Source: Flavobacterium sp. N3904
GTDB taxonomy: Bacteria; Bacteroidota; Bacteroidia; Flavobacteriales; Flavobacteriaceae
NCBI RefSeq assembly: GCF_025947305.1
Contig: NZ_CP110009.1
Location: 3,637,501 to 3,701,500 of the forward strand
Length of the DNA stretch: 64,000 bases
Direction of reading: 5' to 3'
Part shown: positions 51,899 through 62,208 of the stretch, one piece after another
Position numbering within the stretch: the first letter of the stretch is position 1
How the letters are laid out: the number at the start of each line of letters is the position of its first letter
Translations under genes and position numbers: made by a program
Notes under the pieces: model-generated
Databases searched by the model: none
What the model saw: the letters and a program-made list of their open reading frames with translations, nothing else
Told to the model about the DNA's origin: nothing

Positions 51899-53239
51899 TT
51901 ATTGAATATTATATTCGTCCAATTTTCGATACAATGTTGCAATACCAATTTCAAGTAAACGGGCGGCTTCGGCTTTATTCCCTTTGGTATAATTTAATAC
52001 TTTCTGAATGTGCAATTTTTCAACACTATCCATAGAAAATGCCGATAACGTTTTATTGGTTTTATCAACTTGATGCTGTATTTCATAAGGCAAAACATCT
52101 TGTGTCAAAATATCGTCATTCACTAGAATTACTGAACGCTCAATCACATTTTTCAATTCACGAACATTTCCCGGCCAATGGTAAGTTTCCAATTTATGAA
52201 GAAAATCAGGATTGATAGTCAATGTCTTTTTATTGCCTCTTAATGAAAATTCTTCTACAAAATATAATGTTAAAGGAGCAATGTCTTTTACCCTTTCTCG
52301 CAAAGGCGGAATTTTTATTTCGAAAATATTCAATCTAAAATACAAATCCGAACGAAAACGGTGTTCATCACTTTCTGCTTTTAAATCACGATTGGTAGCG
52401 GCAATCAAACGAAAATTGGATTTTCTGGGAGTCGTATCGCCTATTTGAATATACTCATTCGTCTCTAAAACCCGTAACAATTTGGCTTGTAGTTCTAGTG
52501 GCATCTCTCCTATTTCATCCAAAAACAAAGTTCCTCCATTAGCTTCTTCGATAAAACCTTTTTTATCTTTTATGGCACCAGTAAAAGCTCCTTGCTTGTG
52601 CCCGAACAATTCGCTTTCCAGAATTTCTTTACTGAAAGTACTACAGTTTAACGCTACGAATGATTTTCCTGCTCGAAGACTGTTTTCGTGAATGGCTTGA
52701 GCAAAAACTTCTTTTCCAGTTCCAGTTTCTCCCATTAAAAGTACGGTCGAATCTGTTTTGGCTACTTTTTTTGCCAATTCAATAACTTGATTCAGTCCTT
52801 TTGACTTTCCTATTATATTATCAAAAGAATATTTATCGGAGATTCGTTTTTCGAGTTGCTTCACTTTCTTTTGAAGTTGTACTTTCTCTATAGCTTTGTA
52901 CAACAACGGTATGATTTTATCATTATCGTCTCCTTTTACAATATAATCGAAAGCGCCATTTTTCATGGCCTGAACACCATCCGAAATTTTCCCGAAAGCG
53001 GTCAATAAAATAACTTCCGTTAAAGGAAAAGTAGTTTTTATTTTTTGAAGAAAATCGACACCATTACCATCGGGAAGTTTAACATCAGACAATACGACAT
53101 CAATATCATTTGTTTCTATTTTTTTTAAACCAGACTTTAAATCTGCTGCCTCAAAAACTTCAAAACCTTCCGACTTTATGATTCGGGCAAGGAGATGACG
53201 TAATTTTTCTTCGTCATCAATAATAAGGATATTTTTCAA
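51899..53239 (-). CDS. sigma-54-dependent response regulator (NtrC type)
   Basis: A 446-residue activator: receiver domain with [14 protein letters not shown] (phospho-Asp near residue 53), AAA+ ATPase with Walker A GETGTGKE, the sigma-54 loop [10 protein letters not shown] and Walker [12 protein letters not shown], and a Fis-type DNA-binding helix-turn-helix at the end ([20 protein letters not shown]). The start codon is TTG (53239): no in-frame ATG lies upstream, and [10 protein letters not shown] begins right after it. It would act on promoters with -24/-12 elements. Located at the head of the kdp island, divergent from panB. Confidence 0.92.
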   Translation of the reverse strand: MKNILIIDDEEKLRHLLARIIKSEGFEVFEAADLKSGLKKIETNDIDVVLSDVKLPDGNGVDFLQKIKTTFPLTEVILLTAFGKISDGVQAMKNGAFDYIVKGDDNDKIIPLLYKAIEKVQLQKKVKQLEKRISDKYSFDNIIGKSKGLNQVIELAKKVAKTDSTVLLMGETGTGKEVFAQAIHENSLRAGKSFVALNCSTFSKEILESELFGHKQGAFTGAIKDKKGFIEEANGGTLFLDEIGEMPLELQAKLLRVLETNEYIQIGDTTPRKSNFRLIAATNRDLKAESDEHRFRSDLYFRLNIFEIKIPPLRERVKDIAPLTLYFVEEFSLRGNKKTLTINPDFLHKLETYHWPGNVRELKNVIERSVILVNDDILTQDVLPYEIQHQVDKTNKTLSAFSMDSVEKLHIQKVLNYTKGNKAEAARLLEIGIATLYRKLDEYNIQ

Positions 53240-53459
53240 AATTGTGTTTTGTGTTTTAGTTCTTCAAAATTAGTTATTTTAGTTATTTGTTATAGAAATT
53301 CTTCAAAATAGTTTGGTAAAATAGCAATCCCATAATTTCAATAGCTTCCTTTTTGATATTCCTTATAAAAATTCAATTTAAAAAAATTCAATTTATTACT
53401 TTTACACTCTCAAATTAAAATCAATACCGAGCGTTTCGGAAATAAAATCATAAATCACA

Positions 53460-54278
53460 ATGTCTGCAATTAAAAAAGATTACAAAAGAATTACTACAAA
53501 GTCTTTAATCGAGATGAAATCCAATGGAGAAAAAATCTCTATGCTAACGGCTTATGATTTTACCATGGCCAAAATTGTGGATACTGCTGGAATTGATGTA
53601 ATCCTTGTGGGAGATTCGGCTTCGAATGTTATGGCGGGTCACGAAACGACTTTGCCGATTACATTAGATCAAATGATTTACCACGCTTCATCTGTAGTTA
53701 GGGCAGTCGAAAGAGCTTTGGTAGTCGTTGATTTGCCTTTTGGAAGTTACCAATCCGATTCGAAAGAAGCTTTGCGTTCTTCGATTAGAATTATGAAAGA
53801 AAGTGGCGGTCATGCAGTGAAATTAGAAGGTGGTAAAGAAATAAAAGAAAGTATAAAAAAAATCTTGAATGCTGGGATTCCAGTTATGGGACATTTGGGG
53901 TTGACTCCTCAATCTATTTATAAATTTGGAACGTATACGGTTCGTGCCAAAGAAGAAGAAGAAGCCGAAAAATTAATGGAAGATGCCAAACTGCTAGAAA
54001 AATTAGGTTGTTTCGCATTAGTACTTGAAAAAATCCCTGCACATTTGGCAAAATTAGTCGCTGAAAGCATTTCGATTCCCGTAATTGGTATTGGTGCTGG
54101 AGGTGGTGTCGATGGTCAAGTATTGGTTATACACGATATGCTGGGTATGAACAATGAATTCAGTCCTCGTTTCTTGAGACGTTACATGAATTTATACGAA
54201 GGAATGACTTCAGCTATTAGTCAATATGTTGATGATGTAAAATCGGAAGATTTTCCAAACGAGAAAGAGCAGTATTAG
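53460..54278 (+). CDS. panB: 3-methyl-2-oxobutanoate hydroxymethyltransferase
   Basis: A 272-residue enzyme that adds a hydroxymethyl group from methylene-tetrahydrofolate to alpha-ketoisovalerate in pantothenate synthesis. [67 protein letters not shown] and [24 protein letters not shown] are all conserved. It lies divergent from the sigma-54 regulator and upstream of the RluA-like gene. Confidence 0.96.
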   Translation: MSAIKKDYKRITTKSLIEMKSNGEKISMLTAYDFTMAKIVDTAGIDVILVGDSASNVMAGHETTLPITLDQMIYHASSVVRAVERALVVVDLPFGSYQSDSKEALRSSIRIMKESGGHAVKLEGGKEIKESIKKILNAGIPVMGHLGLTPQSIYKFGTYTVRAKEEEEAEKLMEDAKLLEKLGCFALVLEKIPAHLAKLVAESISIPVIGIGAGGGVDGQVLVIHDMLGMNNEFSPRFLRRYMNLYEGMTSAISQYVDDVKSEDFPNEKEQY

Positions 54279-54329
54279 TGAGCAGTTTTCAGTGTTCAGT
54301 TTTTTTTGAGTTCAGTCGAGTTCACACGA

Positions 54330-54380
54330 TTAAACGCTTAAACAATTAAACAATTTAAACCGCTTTAAACAACCTTAAAC
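54330..54380. repeat. cluster of six TTAAAC motifs
   Basis: TTAAAC starts at 54330, 54338, 54346, 54355, 54365 and 54375 (spacing 8-10) in the panB-rluA gap. Near-identical in plan to the cluster at 17756-17803. Confidence 0.6.
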
Positions 54381-54388
54381 AATCAACA

Positions 54389-55084
54389 TTGTCTAATAAA
54401 ATAATTTCAAATAAAAACAACATCCAAATCCTACACGAAGACAATCACTTGATCGTCGTAAATAAGCGGGTAGGCGATATTGTGCAAGGAGACAAAACAG
54501 GAGACAAACCGTTAAGCGATGTTGTAAAAGAATACATCAAAGACAAATACAACAAACCTGGCGAAGTATTTCTTGGAGTCGTTCATCGTTTAGACCGACC
54601 TACAACTGGAATCGTAGTTTTTGCCCGTACTAGTAAAGCCTTGACTCGCATGAATGAGTTATTTAGTAACAGGGAAACCAAAAAAACATATTGGGCGGTA
54701 GTCAAAAACAGACCTTCAAAAAATGAAGATACCCTCGTTCATTACATCAAAAGAAACGAGAAAAACAACACTTCAAAAGCGCACCTCAAAGAAGTTCCCG
54801 ACAGCAAAATGGCCAGTTTAGAATATAAAATCATCAAAGAACTGGATAATTATTTTGGACTGGAAATTCTATTACACACTGGTAGGCACCATCAAATACG
54901 TGCGCAACTGGCTGCTATTGGCTCTCCCATAAAAGGCGATTTAAAATACGGTTTTGACAGAAGTAATCCTGATGGAGGCATTCATTTGCATGCCAGAAAA
55001 TTGGTTTTTATTCACCCTGTTTCCAAAGAAAACATAACTATCATCGCTCCCATTCCTGAAGAAGTAATTTGGAAAGCCATTTAA
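54389..55084 (+). CDS. RluA family pseudouridine synthase
   Basis: A 231-residue protein with the RluA core: HEDNHLIVVNKRVGDIVQ, VFLGVVHRLDRPTTGIVVFARTSKAL (catalytic Asp in HRLDRPTTG), LETGRHHQIRAQL-like segment (LLHTGRHHQIRAQLAAI) and GGIHLHARKLVFIHP. It converts uridine to pseudouridine in rRNA or tRNA. It lacks an S4 domain. The frame opens with TTG (54389) with no ATG near the start, so TTG is the probable start codon. The gap to panB contains the TTAAAC cluster. Confidence 0.9.
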   Translation: MSNKIISNKNNIQILHEDNHLIVVNKRVGDIVQGDKTGDKPLSDVVKEYIKDKYNKPGEVFLGVVHRLDRPTTGIVVFARTSKALTRMNELFSNRETKKTYWAVVKNRPSKNEDTLVHYIKRNEKNNTSKAHLKEVPDSKMASLEYKIIKELDNYFGLEILLHTGRHHQIRAQLAAIGSPIKGDLKYGFDRSNPDGGIHLHARKLVFIHPVSKENITIIAPIPEEVIWKAI

Positions 55085-55159
55085 TATTTTAGACAAAAAA
55101 CACATTCTATTTGAATTTTAAAATTTAACTTGCATTATACTAAATAATCTATTTTTATA

Positions 55160-56488
55160 ATGAATGATAAATCAAACGTTGGTTCAAGAAAAGAATCGTT
55201 AATTAAGTTGCTTGATGTAGTCATAAAGCATGAAAATGAAATTATTGAGGCTTTATACGAAGATTTCAAAAAATCTCCTTTTGAAGCTGTACTGACAGAA
55301 ACAAGTTATGTCATTTCCGAATTAAAAGACACCATAAAAAATATTCACAGCTGGGCAAAGCCAAAGAAAGTATGGCCATCTCTACTCAATTTTCCTTCAA
55401 CCGACTACATTTATAAAGATCCTTATGGTAAAGTCTTAATTATAGCACCATGGAATTACCCTTATCAATTGGCGCTATGCCCATTGATTTCGGCAGTTGC
55501 TGCAGGAAATCAAGTGGTTTTAAAACCGTCTGAACTCACACCAAAAACATCGGCAATAATAGCTAAGATTATTGGAAAAACATTTCAACCCGATCATGTG
55601 AAAGTCGTTGAAGGAGGAGTTGAAGAAACTCAGATTTTACTTTCAGAACGCTGGGATTATATATTCTTTACCGGAAGTGTTGCTGTCGGAAAAATTGTAG
55701 CCAAAGCAGCTGCCGAAAATCTTACACCAGTAACACTCGAACTTGGTGGTAAAAACCCTTGTATTATTGACGAGACTGCCAATTTAAAACTGGCAGCCAA
55801 AAGAATCGTTTGGGGGAAATTTATAAACGCTGGTCAAACCTGTATTGCACCCGATTATATCTTGATTCAAGAAGACATGAAAAGTCATTTTGTTGATTTT
55901 TTAAAAATAGAAATTACAAAAGCATATGGTGAAAACCCAAAAGAATCACCAGATTTTCCAAGAATAGTCAATGAAAAAAACTGGCTTCGATTGGTTAGTA
56001 TGATTGAACCTGAAAAAGTAATTTTTGGGGGAGAAAATGACATTGAAGATTGCTACATTGCTCCTACACTCATTGACGAAAATTCTATGGAAAGTTTAAT
56101 CATGAAAGATGAAATTTTTGGTCCCTTATTGCCTATTCTTACTTATAAAGAAGAATCGGAAATAAGCGCTATTCTTTTAAAATATGAAAAACCACTAGCC
56201 TTATATGTTTTTACTGATGACAAAAAATTTGCTAAAAAAATAGTCACGAATTTTTCATTTGGAGGAGGTTGCATCAATGAAACGGTAATGCATTTTTCGA
56301 ATAAAAGGCTGCCTTTTGGCGGTGTTGGTCATAGTGGTATAGGAGCCTATCATGGTAAATTAAGTTTTGATACTTTTTCACATCAAAAAGGAGTGATCAA
56401 AAAAGCAACCTGGCTGGATTTACCCCTTCGATATGCCCCTTATAACAATAAATTAGCCTCAATTAAAAAATTATTAAAATGGTTGTAA
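55160..56488 (+). CDS. aldehyde dehydrogenase (class 3/fatty aldehyde type)
   Basis: A 442-residue NAD(P)-dependent aldehyde dehydrogenase: YGKVLIIAPWNYPYQLALCPL, FFTGSVAVGKIVAKAAAENLTPVTLELGGKNPCII (catalytic Glu) and the nucleophile NAGQTCIAPDYILI. The length and the C-terminal membrane-friendly basic tail (PYNNKLASIKKLLKWL) fit the short class 3 type used for fatty or aromatic aldehydes. Its stop overlaps the nitroreductase start by 10 bases, so the two are coupled. Confidence 0.92.
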   Translation: MNDKSNVGSRKESLIKLLDVVIKHENEIIEALYEDFKKSPFEAVLTETSYVISELKDTIKNIHSWAKPKKVWPSLLNFPSTDYIYKDPYGKVLIIAPWNYPYQLALCPLISAVAAGNQVVLKPSELTPKTSAIIAKIIGKTFQPDHVKVVEGGVEETQILLSERWDYIFFTGSVAVGKIVAKAAAENLTPVTLELGGKNPCIIDETANLKLAAKRIVWGKFINAGQTCIAPDYILIQEDMKSHFVDFLKIEITKAYGENPKESPDFPRIVNEKNWLRLVSMIEPEKVIFGGENDIEDCYIAPTLIDENSMESLIMKDEIFGPLLPILTYKEESEISAILLKYEKPLALYVFTDDKKFAKKIVTNFSFGGGCINETVMHFSNKRLPFGGVGHSGIGAYHGKLSFDTFSHQKGVIKKATWLDLPLRYAPYNNKLASIKKLLKWL

Positions 56489-57216
56489 CCGCCGAAAAAT
56501 CAGTGACTGAAGCTATAAAATACCGACGTTCGGTGCGTGTTTTTAAAAATGAACCCATAGACGAACAAAAAGTAAAAGAATGTCTCCAGCTTGCTACACT
56601 AGCTGCTACCAGCAGTAATATGCAACTTTGGGAATTCTACCATATTACTTCTCCTGAAATTATAAATCAAATAGCAACTGCCAGTTTTGATCAAAATGGA
56701 GCCAAAACAGCACAACAACTTGTCATTATTGTTGCCAGAAAAGATTTATGGCGAAAAAGAGTGCAATCTAACATCGATTTTTTGAAATCCCAATATGGAA
56801 ATAAACCTGAATCTGAGTATTCAAAAAGAGAAAAATTTGCTTTAAACTATTATAAAAAAATAGTTCCATCAATCTATTTTGACTTTTTGGGAATATTGGG
56901 ATATATCAAGTATTTTGCTTTTCAAATGATTGGGCTTTTCAGACCTATCTACAGACAAGCACGAGAAAGTGATATGCGTATAGTTGCGCATAAAAGTGCT
57001 GCACTTGCTGCCCAAAACTTTATGATTAGTATGGCTGCTATAAACTATGACACTTGTCCTATGGAAGGGTTTGATTCTTTAAGAGTAAAAAAAATAGTAA
57101 ATTTGCCCTCATCTTCAGAAATTACAATGATTCTAGGCTGCGGCTTAAGAGACGAAAATGGCGTTTATGGAGATCGTTTTAGAATTCCATTTGAAGAAGT
57201 CTATTTTAAAATATAA
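56479..57216 (+). CDS. nitroreductase family protein
   Basis: A 245-residue flavoprotein: SVTEAIKYRRSVRVFKNEPI, LAATSSNMQLWEFYHI and the C-terminal ITMILGCGLRDENGVYGDRFRIPFEEV. It has a longer internal segment (residues about 105-165, rich in aromatic residues, FDFLGILGYIKYFAFQMIG) than simple nitroreductases. These FMN enzymes reduce quinones or nitro compounds with NAD(P)H. It overlaps the aldehyde dehydrogenase by 10 bases, implying a common task that I cannot define. Confidence 0.88.
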   Translation: MVVTAEKSVTEAIKYRRSVRVFKNEPIDEQKVKECLQLATLAATSSNMQLWEFYHITSPEIINQIATASFDQNGAKTAQQLVIIVARKDLWRKRVQSNIDFLKSQYGNKPESEYSKREKFALNYYKKIVPSIYFDFLGILGYIKYFAFQMIGLFRPIYRQARESDMRIVAHKSAALAAQNFMISMAAINYDTCPMEGFDSLRVKKIVNLPSSSEITMILGCGLRDENGVYGDRFRIPFEEVYFKI

Positions 57217-57248
57217 CTAAATCTACTAATATTAACTGACCAACCAAA

Positions 57249-58055
57249 ATGAACCCAACACAAAAGCGATTACTGGATATTGAAAAGAATGGTTACCAAT
57301 TGGATTTTGCCAATGTATTCAATCATGCATTCGAAAATTATAAAAAAATTGCATTATATGCAGGATTAGTGCTATTTATAGTTGCATTCATTTTAGGTGT
57401 AATTTACTTCATGAGTTTTGGTTTACACCTAAAATCACTTAATTTAGAAAGCGTAAACAAACAATTAATAGAAAATTTAGAACATCAAAAAAGCCTAGAT
57501 GGACCATTATTATCCATCGTATTTTCGATTTTAATCTTATCATTATTATTGGCACCTTTCAGTGCTGGCTTTTACAAAATGACTGAACATGCAGATAAAG
57601 ACAAAGAATTCAAATTTAAAAGTATTTTCAATTATTACAAAAGCCCCTATTTTATCAACATTATACTGGCCACTATTTTGAATGCTTTAATTAGCATGTT
57701 GATTTCCACAATTGTACTTTCATTGCTCAATTTAATACATATTAATCAACTTGGAATAAATATGTTTGCCAATTATACTATATCATTTTTTGTATATGTT
57801 CTTACTTTCCTAACCATCCCTCTAATCATTTTTGGAGATTTAAAAGCAATCGAAGCCATAAAACACAGCTTCTTGATTGCTTTCAAACAACCTTTTGTTT
57901 TATTAGGATTAATGATAGTGGCAATAATTGGTGCATTAGTGGGTTTTATGATATGCTGCATTGGTTTATTTTTTACGATACCTTTTCTATATTCTATGAA
58001 TTATGCAATTTATTCTGCCATTGTAGGCATAGATACTCCTAAAATACTTGAATAG
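57249..58055 (+). CDS. integral membrane protein of unknown function
   Basis: A 268-residue protein with about six membrane segments: FNHAFENYKKIALYAGLVLFIVAFILGVIYF, SIVFSILILSLLLAPFSAGF, INIILATILNALISMLISTIVLSLLNLI and ISFFVYVLTFLTIPLIIFG, VLLGLMIVAIIGALVGFMICCIGLF. The Y-x-M-N-Y-A-I-Y-S-A-I ending resembles GDPD-type membrane domains. It lies 32 bases after the nitroreductase and is probably in the same transcript. No catalytic residues are visible. Confidence 0.6.
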   Translation: MNPTQKRLLDIEKNGYQLDFANVFNHAFENYKKIALYAGLVLFIVAFILGVIYFMSFGLHLKSLNLESVNKQLIENLEHQKSLDGPLLSIVFSILILSLLLAPFSAGFYKMTEHADKDKEFKFKSIFNYYKSPYFINIILATILNALISMLISTIVLSLLNLIHINQLGINMFANYTISFFVYVLTFLTIPLIIFGDLKAIEAIKHSFLIAFKQPFVLLGLMIVAIIGALVGFMICCIGLFFTIPFLYSMNYAIYSAIVGIDTPKILE

Positions 58056-58154
58056 TTTTTTTCTTTTTTTTTAAAGAATTACAGAAAATTAAAATTGGAG
58101 CAGTTAAATTGCTTACATTTCAAAAAATTTAATTGAACAACCAAAAAAAAAGTC

Positions 58155-61100
58155 ATGTTATCGCAATATAACATAATACAAAAATGTGCATCATACTTTA
58201 CTATCACTAGTTTAGACAGTGTTTCTATGCATATAAAAGAAGGGTTTTCAATTTTTAACACTATTCTATTTCAAAAAAACATTTTAATTGCACTTTTAAT
58301 CTTATTTGGAATTGGCTTATTTTTTTGTTCATTTAAAATCAATTCGGTTTTAAAAAACACAAAAAACCTAGGTACTAAAGACTCAGACAAAAGAGAATAC
58401 CAACTGTATTTACTGTTTTTAGGATTCCTAATACCATTTATTGAAGTTCTTTTCGAAATTTATAACATAAGACCAAAAAGCCTATTGATAAACAATTTAT
58501 CAATAGGTGCTTTCTTTTTACTTTTATTTATTGCCAGTGAAAAATTCACCTATTTATATGATAGAATTCGAAATATTTATATGTTCTTATTCATTTTATA
58601 TTGTATTTTGATTGGCTATAATATTATTAATTTACCTAAAGACGATATTCCAAATTATGGATTTCTTGTAGCTTTTTTCTTTTCTTACATAATCATCAGG
58701 CCTATTAAAAAATATTGGATTTTTTGTGGATTTATATTTTTGTATATAATTGTAATTTATGCTTTTGATTTGGTTCCGATAAAAAGAACAATTGTACTTT
58801 TAAATTATTCAATTCTTGTTTTTATTATAAATCACATACGATACGTTTCAATTGCTAAAATCCAAGAAAAAATAAATTTTACTAATGAAATTGTAAATCA
58901 AGGAAACTCACTTACAATTGCAACAAATAAAGCTGGTGAAGTAACTTTTTGTAGTGAAAACATTACATCGATATTGGGATATACCGCAAAAGAAGTTATG
59001 GGATTGGGTTTTTGGGAACTTACCGAAGATCCAGAATTTATTGGAATTGATTATCATAACAATTTTATAGACAATCGATTATATATAAGAAAATTAAAAT
59101 GTAAAAACGGCGAATACAAATTTATTCAATGGATTGACAAAAAGTTCAAAGATGAATTAACGATTGGAATTGGACAAGATGTAACTAATGAAATTAAAAT
59201 AAGAAAACAATACGAGACCTTAATTCAAACTGCTGTCGATATTATATTTGAAGCAGATTATAAGGGACGTTTTACCTTTGTCAATGACTATGCAATAAAA
59301 CTTTTAGGGTATTCAAAAGAAGAAATACTTTCCATAGATTTTTCTACACTAATCCGAAAAGATTACATCACCAATACGATGAGTTTTTATCAAAATATTT
59401 TAGATATCGAAGATAATTTCACCACCCTTGAATTCCCAATTATAAAGAAAGACGGAGGAGAATTATGGATATCACAAAATGTATTTATTAGACGAAATGA
59501 TTTTGGAGAAATCGAAGGATATTCTGGAATAGCCAGAGACATTACCTTACTTAAAAACATAGAAGATGAAAAATCGAAAAGACAGTCTAAAATTGAAAAA
59601 TACAGCAAAACGTTAAAAGATATTGCTATTATAAACCATTCAAACAATGACAATTTCGAAAATACAATTGATACTATTCTGCAAATTACGGCGTCGACAT
59701 TAGGCGTAAACAGATCTGGATATTGGGAATACGATTTGGACAAAATTGTTTGTAAAAAACTGTACGATTCCAACACAAATACTTATGAGGATGATATCCA
59801 GTTTTATAAAAATGAAAATGAAAATTATTTTAACCAAATAGAAACAAAACATCAAGTTGTATTGTCAAACATTCGATCTCATTCAACTGACAATAAAAAA
59901 AATGACAGTTACATATACAAAAACAATGTCTTTTCAACGCTCGACACTCCGGTTTTTATTGATAATGAATTAAAAGGAATTCTTTCTTTCGAGTCAACCG
60001 GGCAAATCAAAAACTGGGACAATGAAGATATTAATTTTGCCAAATCAATCGCTGACTTGATTGTAATTGCACTGACTTCACAGCTTCGATTGGAAATCGA
60101 AAAACGACTGGCATACAAAAGCGAATTACTCTTGGTAATCAATAAAAATACCAATCAATTTTTATTGCAAAAAAGCACGAGTAAACTCATTATGGGAATT
60201 ATAAATGAACTTGGAAAAGTGACCAAATCGGAGATTATTTCCTATTTCAAAAAAGACCCAAAAACCAATTTATTTGACCAAAAATGCAAATGGACAAATG
60301 AACTACAGGATTTTGATCAAGTGCATCCTAAATTACAAAACATTGCATTTTCTGAATTTGACAATACTATAAAAGATTTGCCGCCTATGCAATTCTTTGA
60401 AAAAATCAAAGACAAAATTCAAAATGAGAATATTAAAATATTTTTGAATAGCCTGAATCCTAATTCAATGCTATTTTTTCCTGTTTTTATAAAAAATGAA
60501 TTTGATGGTTTTTTTGTTTTTGATGATTCCACAAAAGAACGTATTTGGAGTGCCGATGAGATTTCAATTTTACAATTGCTAGTAAAAAACATCTCCTCTT
60601 CCATCGAACGAAATATCAACGAATCCATCATTGAAGAAAGTGAAGAACGATTCCGATTACTGGCAAATAACATTCCTGGAACCGTATACTTATCAAATTA
60701 TGATGAAAAATACACGAAAATTTATCTTAATGATGAAATAAAAAAATTGACAGGTTACCCAAAATCTGAATTCTTAGAAAATAAAATATTTTTTATCGAT
60801 TTAATTTTTCCAGAAGATTTAGAAAATGTTTTATTAAAAAACAAAATTGCTTTAGAAGAAAAAAAGCCTTTACATATTGTTTATCGAATAACTCATAAAA
60901 ACGGTTCTACAATTTGGGTCGAAGAATTTGGAGATTCGATTATAAAAAATGGTGATATTGCTTTTATGGAAGGAATACTCATTGATATTACCGAAAAGAA
61001 AAACAACGAATCCATTGTGAAGGAAAAAGAACTGGCCGAAGCTGCAAACAAAGCCAAATCTGAGTTTCTTGCCAATATGAGCCATGAAATAAGAACTCCA

Positions 61101-62195
61101 TTAAACGGTATTATTGGTTACACTGATTTGTTGATGAATTCAAAATTGGAAAATTTTCAAAAACAATACATGAATACCATCAATCAATCTGCCAATATAT
61201 TGATGGAAGTCGTAAATGATATTCTCGATTTTTCAAAAATTGAGTCGGGAAAACTCGAACTCAATATAGAAAAACATTCTATTTCAGATATCATTGTACA
61301 AATTAAAGAATTGATAAACTATCAAGCCAATGCAAAAAATCTGGAAATAAACTACATCATTAACGAGGATGTACCCAAATACATCTGGGTAGATTATATT
61401 CGATTAAAACAAGTTCTTATTAATCTTCTGACCAATGCAGTAAAGTTTACAAATAAAGGCAAAATCGAACTTACAATTTCTACTTTGGAAACAAAGAAAA
61501 ACTGTACTCAATTGCGTTTTTCTGTAAAAGATACCGGAATCGGAATTAGAAAAAGTAATCAAAAAATCATATTTCAAGCCTTTTCACAAGAAGATAGTTC
61601 CACAACAAAAAAGTTTGGTGGTACCGGTTTAGGATTGACTATTTCAAACCAATTATTGGGTTTAATGGGTAGTAAATTACAAATTAGCAGTCAATTCAAT
61701 GTAGGAAGTACCTTTTTCTTCGATGTAAAATTAAAAAGTTCCAATAAAGTTAAAATCTCTGATGACATAGAAAATTACAATTCCCCAATTTATGAAGACC
61801 GAAAAATAAGTTTGAAAAATGAAAGCCCCAAAATACTAGTTGTAGAAGACAATAAAATCAATATGCTCTTGACCAAAACATTATTGAAGCAAATTATTCC
61901 AAAAGTTATTATTTATGAATCAGAAGATGGAGAACAGGCGATTTCAAAAGTTATAGAAATAAATCCGGACCTAATTTTGATGGACATACAAATGCCTTTA
62001 AAAAATGGATATGAAGCAACAAAAGAAATTCGTAAATTAGACCAATCAAAAGACGTAATTATTGTGGCTTTAACTGCTGGCACAGTAGTGGGGGAAAGAG
62101 AAAAATGCATAGCGGCTGGCATGGATGATTATGTTTCGAAACCAATAATAAAAAAAACACTTGAGGATATATTAGAAAAATGGTTGAAACCTTAA
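58155..62195 (+). CDS. hybrid sensor histidine kinase/response regulator, multi-PAS/GAF
   Basis: A 1346-residue orphan hybrid kinase. The N-terminal ~240 residues hold about seven membrane helices. Then PAS domains at about 255-345 and 350-460, GAF-like regions at about 485-650 and 660-830 and a third PAS at about 840-960. HisKA has ANMSHEIRTPLNG with the phospho-His 977; HATPase shows NLLTNAVKFTNKGKIEL, VKDTGIGI and GGTGLGLTISNQL. The C-terminal receiver has PDLILMDIQMPLKNGYEATKEI with phospho-Asp 1277. No downstream response regulator or output domain is encoded, so a partner phosphotransfer protein should be elsewhere. The zinc peptidase starts 14 bases after the stop. Confidence 0.93.
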   Translation: MLSQYNIIQKCASYFTITSLDSVSMHIKEGFSIFNTILFQKNILIALLILFGIGLFFCSFKINSVLKNTKNLGTKDSDKREYQLYLLFLGFLIPFIEVLFEIYNIRPKSLLINNLSIGAFFLLLFIASEKFTYLYDRIRNIYMFLFILYCILIGYNIINLPKDDIPNYGFLVAFFFSYIIIRPIKKYWIFCGFIFLYIIVIYAFDLVPIKRTIVLLNYSILVFIINHIRYVSIAKIQEKINFTNEIVNQGNSLTIATNKAGEVTFCSENITSILGYTAKEVMGLGFWELTEDPEFIGIDYHNNFIDNRLYIRKLKCKNGEYKFIQWIDKKFKDELTIGIGQDVTNEIKIRKQYETLIQTAVDIIFEADYKGRFTFVNDYAIKLLGYSKEEILSIDFSTLIRKDYITNTMSFYQNILDIEDNFTTLEFPIIKKDGGELWISQNVFIRRNDFGEIEGYSGIARDITLLKNIEDEKSKRQSKIEKYSKTLKDIAIINHSNNDNFENTIDTILQITASTLGVNRSGYWEYDLDKIVCKKLYDSNTNTYEDDIQFYKNENENYFNQIETKHQVVLSNIRSHSTDNKKNDSYIYKNNVFSTLDTPVFIDNELKGILSFESTGQIKNWDNEDINFAKSIADLIVIALTSQLRLEIEKRLAYKSELLLVINKNTNQFLLQKSTSKLIMGIINELGKVTKSEIISYFKKDPKTNLFDQKCKWTNELQDFDQVHPKLQNIAFSEFDNTIKDLPPMQFFEKIKDKIQNENIKIFLNSLNPNSMLFFPVFIKNEFDGFFVFDDSTKERIWSADEISILQLLVKNISSSIERNINESIIEESEERFRLLANNIPGTVYLSNYDEKYTKIYLNDEIKKLTGYPKSEFLENKIFFIDLIFPEDLENVLLKNKIALEEKKPLHIVYRITHKNGSTIWVEEFGDSIIKNGDIAFMEGILIDITEKKNNESIVKEKELAEAANKAKSEFLANMSHEIRTPLNGIIGYTDLLMNSKLENFQKQYMNTINQSANILMEVVNDILDFSKIESGKLELNIEKHSISDIIVQIKELINYQANAKNLEINYIINEDVPKYIWVDYIRLKQVLINLLTNAVKFTNKGKIELTISTLETKKNCTQLRFSVKDTGIGIRKSNQKIIFQAFSQEDSSTTKKFGGTGLGLTISNQLLGLMGSKLQISSQFNVGSTFFFDVKLKSSNKVKISDDIENYNSPIYEDRKISLKNESPKILVVEDNKINMLLTKTLLKQIIPKVIIYESEDGEQAISKVIEINPDLILMDIQMPLKNGYEATKEIRKLDQSKDVIIVALTAGTVVGEREKCIAAGMDDYVSKPIIKKTLEDILEKWLKP

Positions 62196-62208
62196 AAAAC
62201 AATTTATC

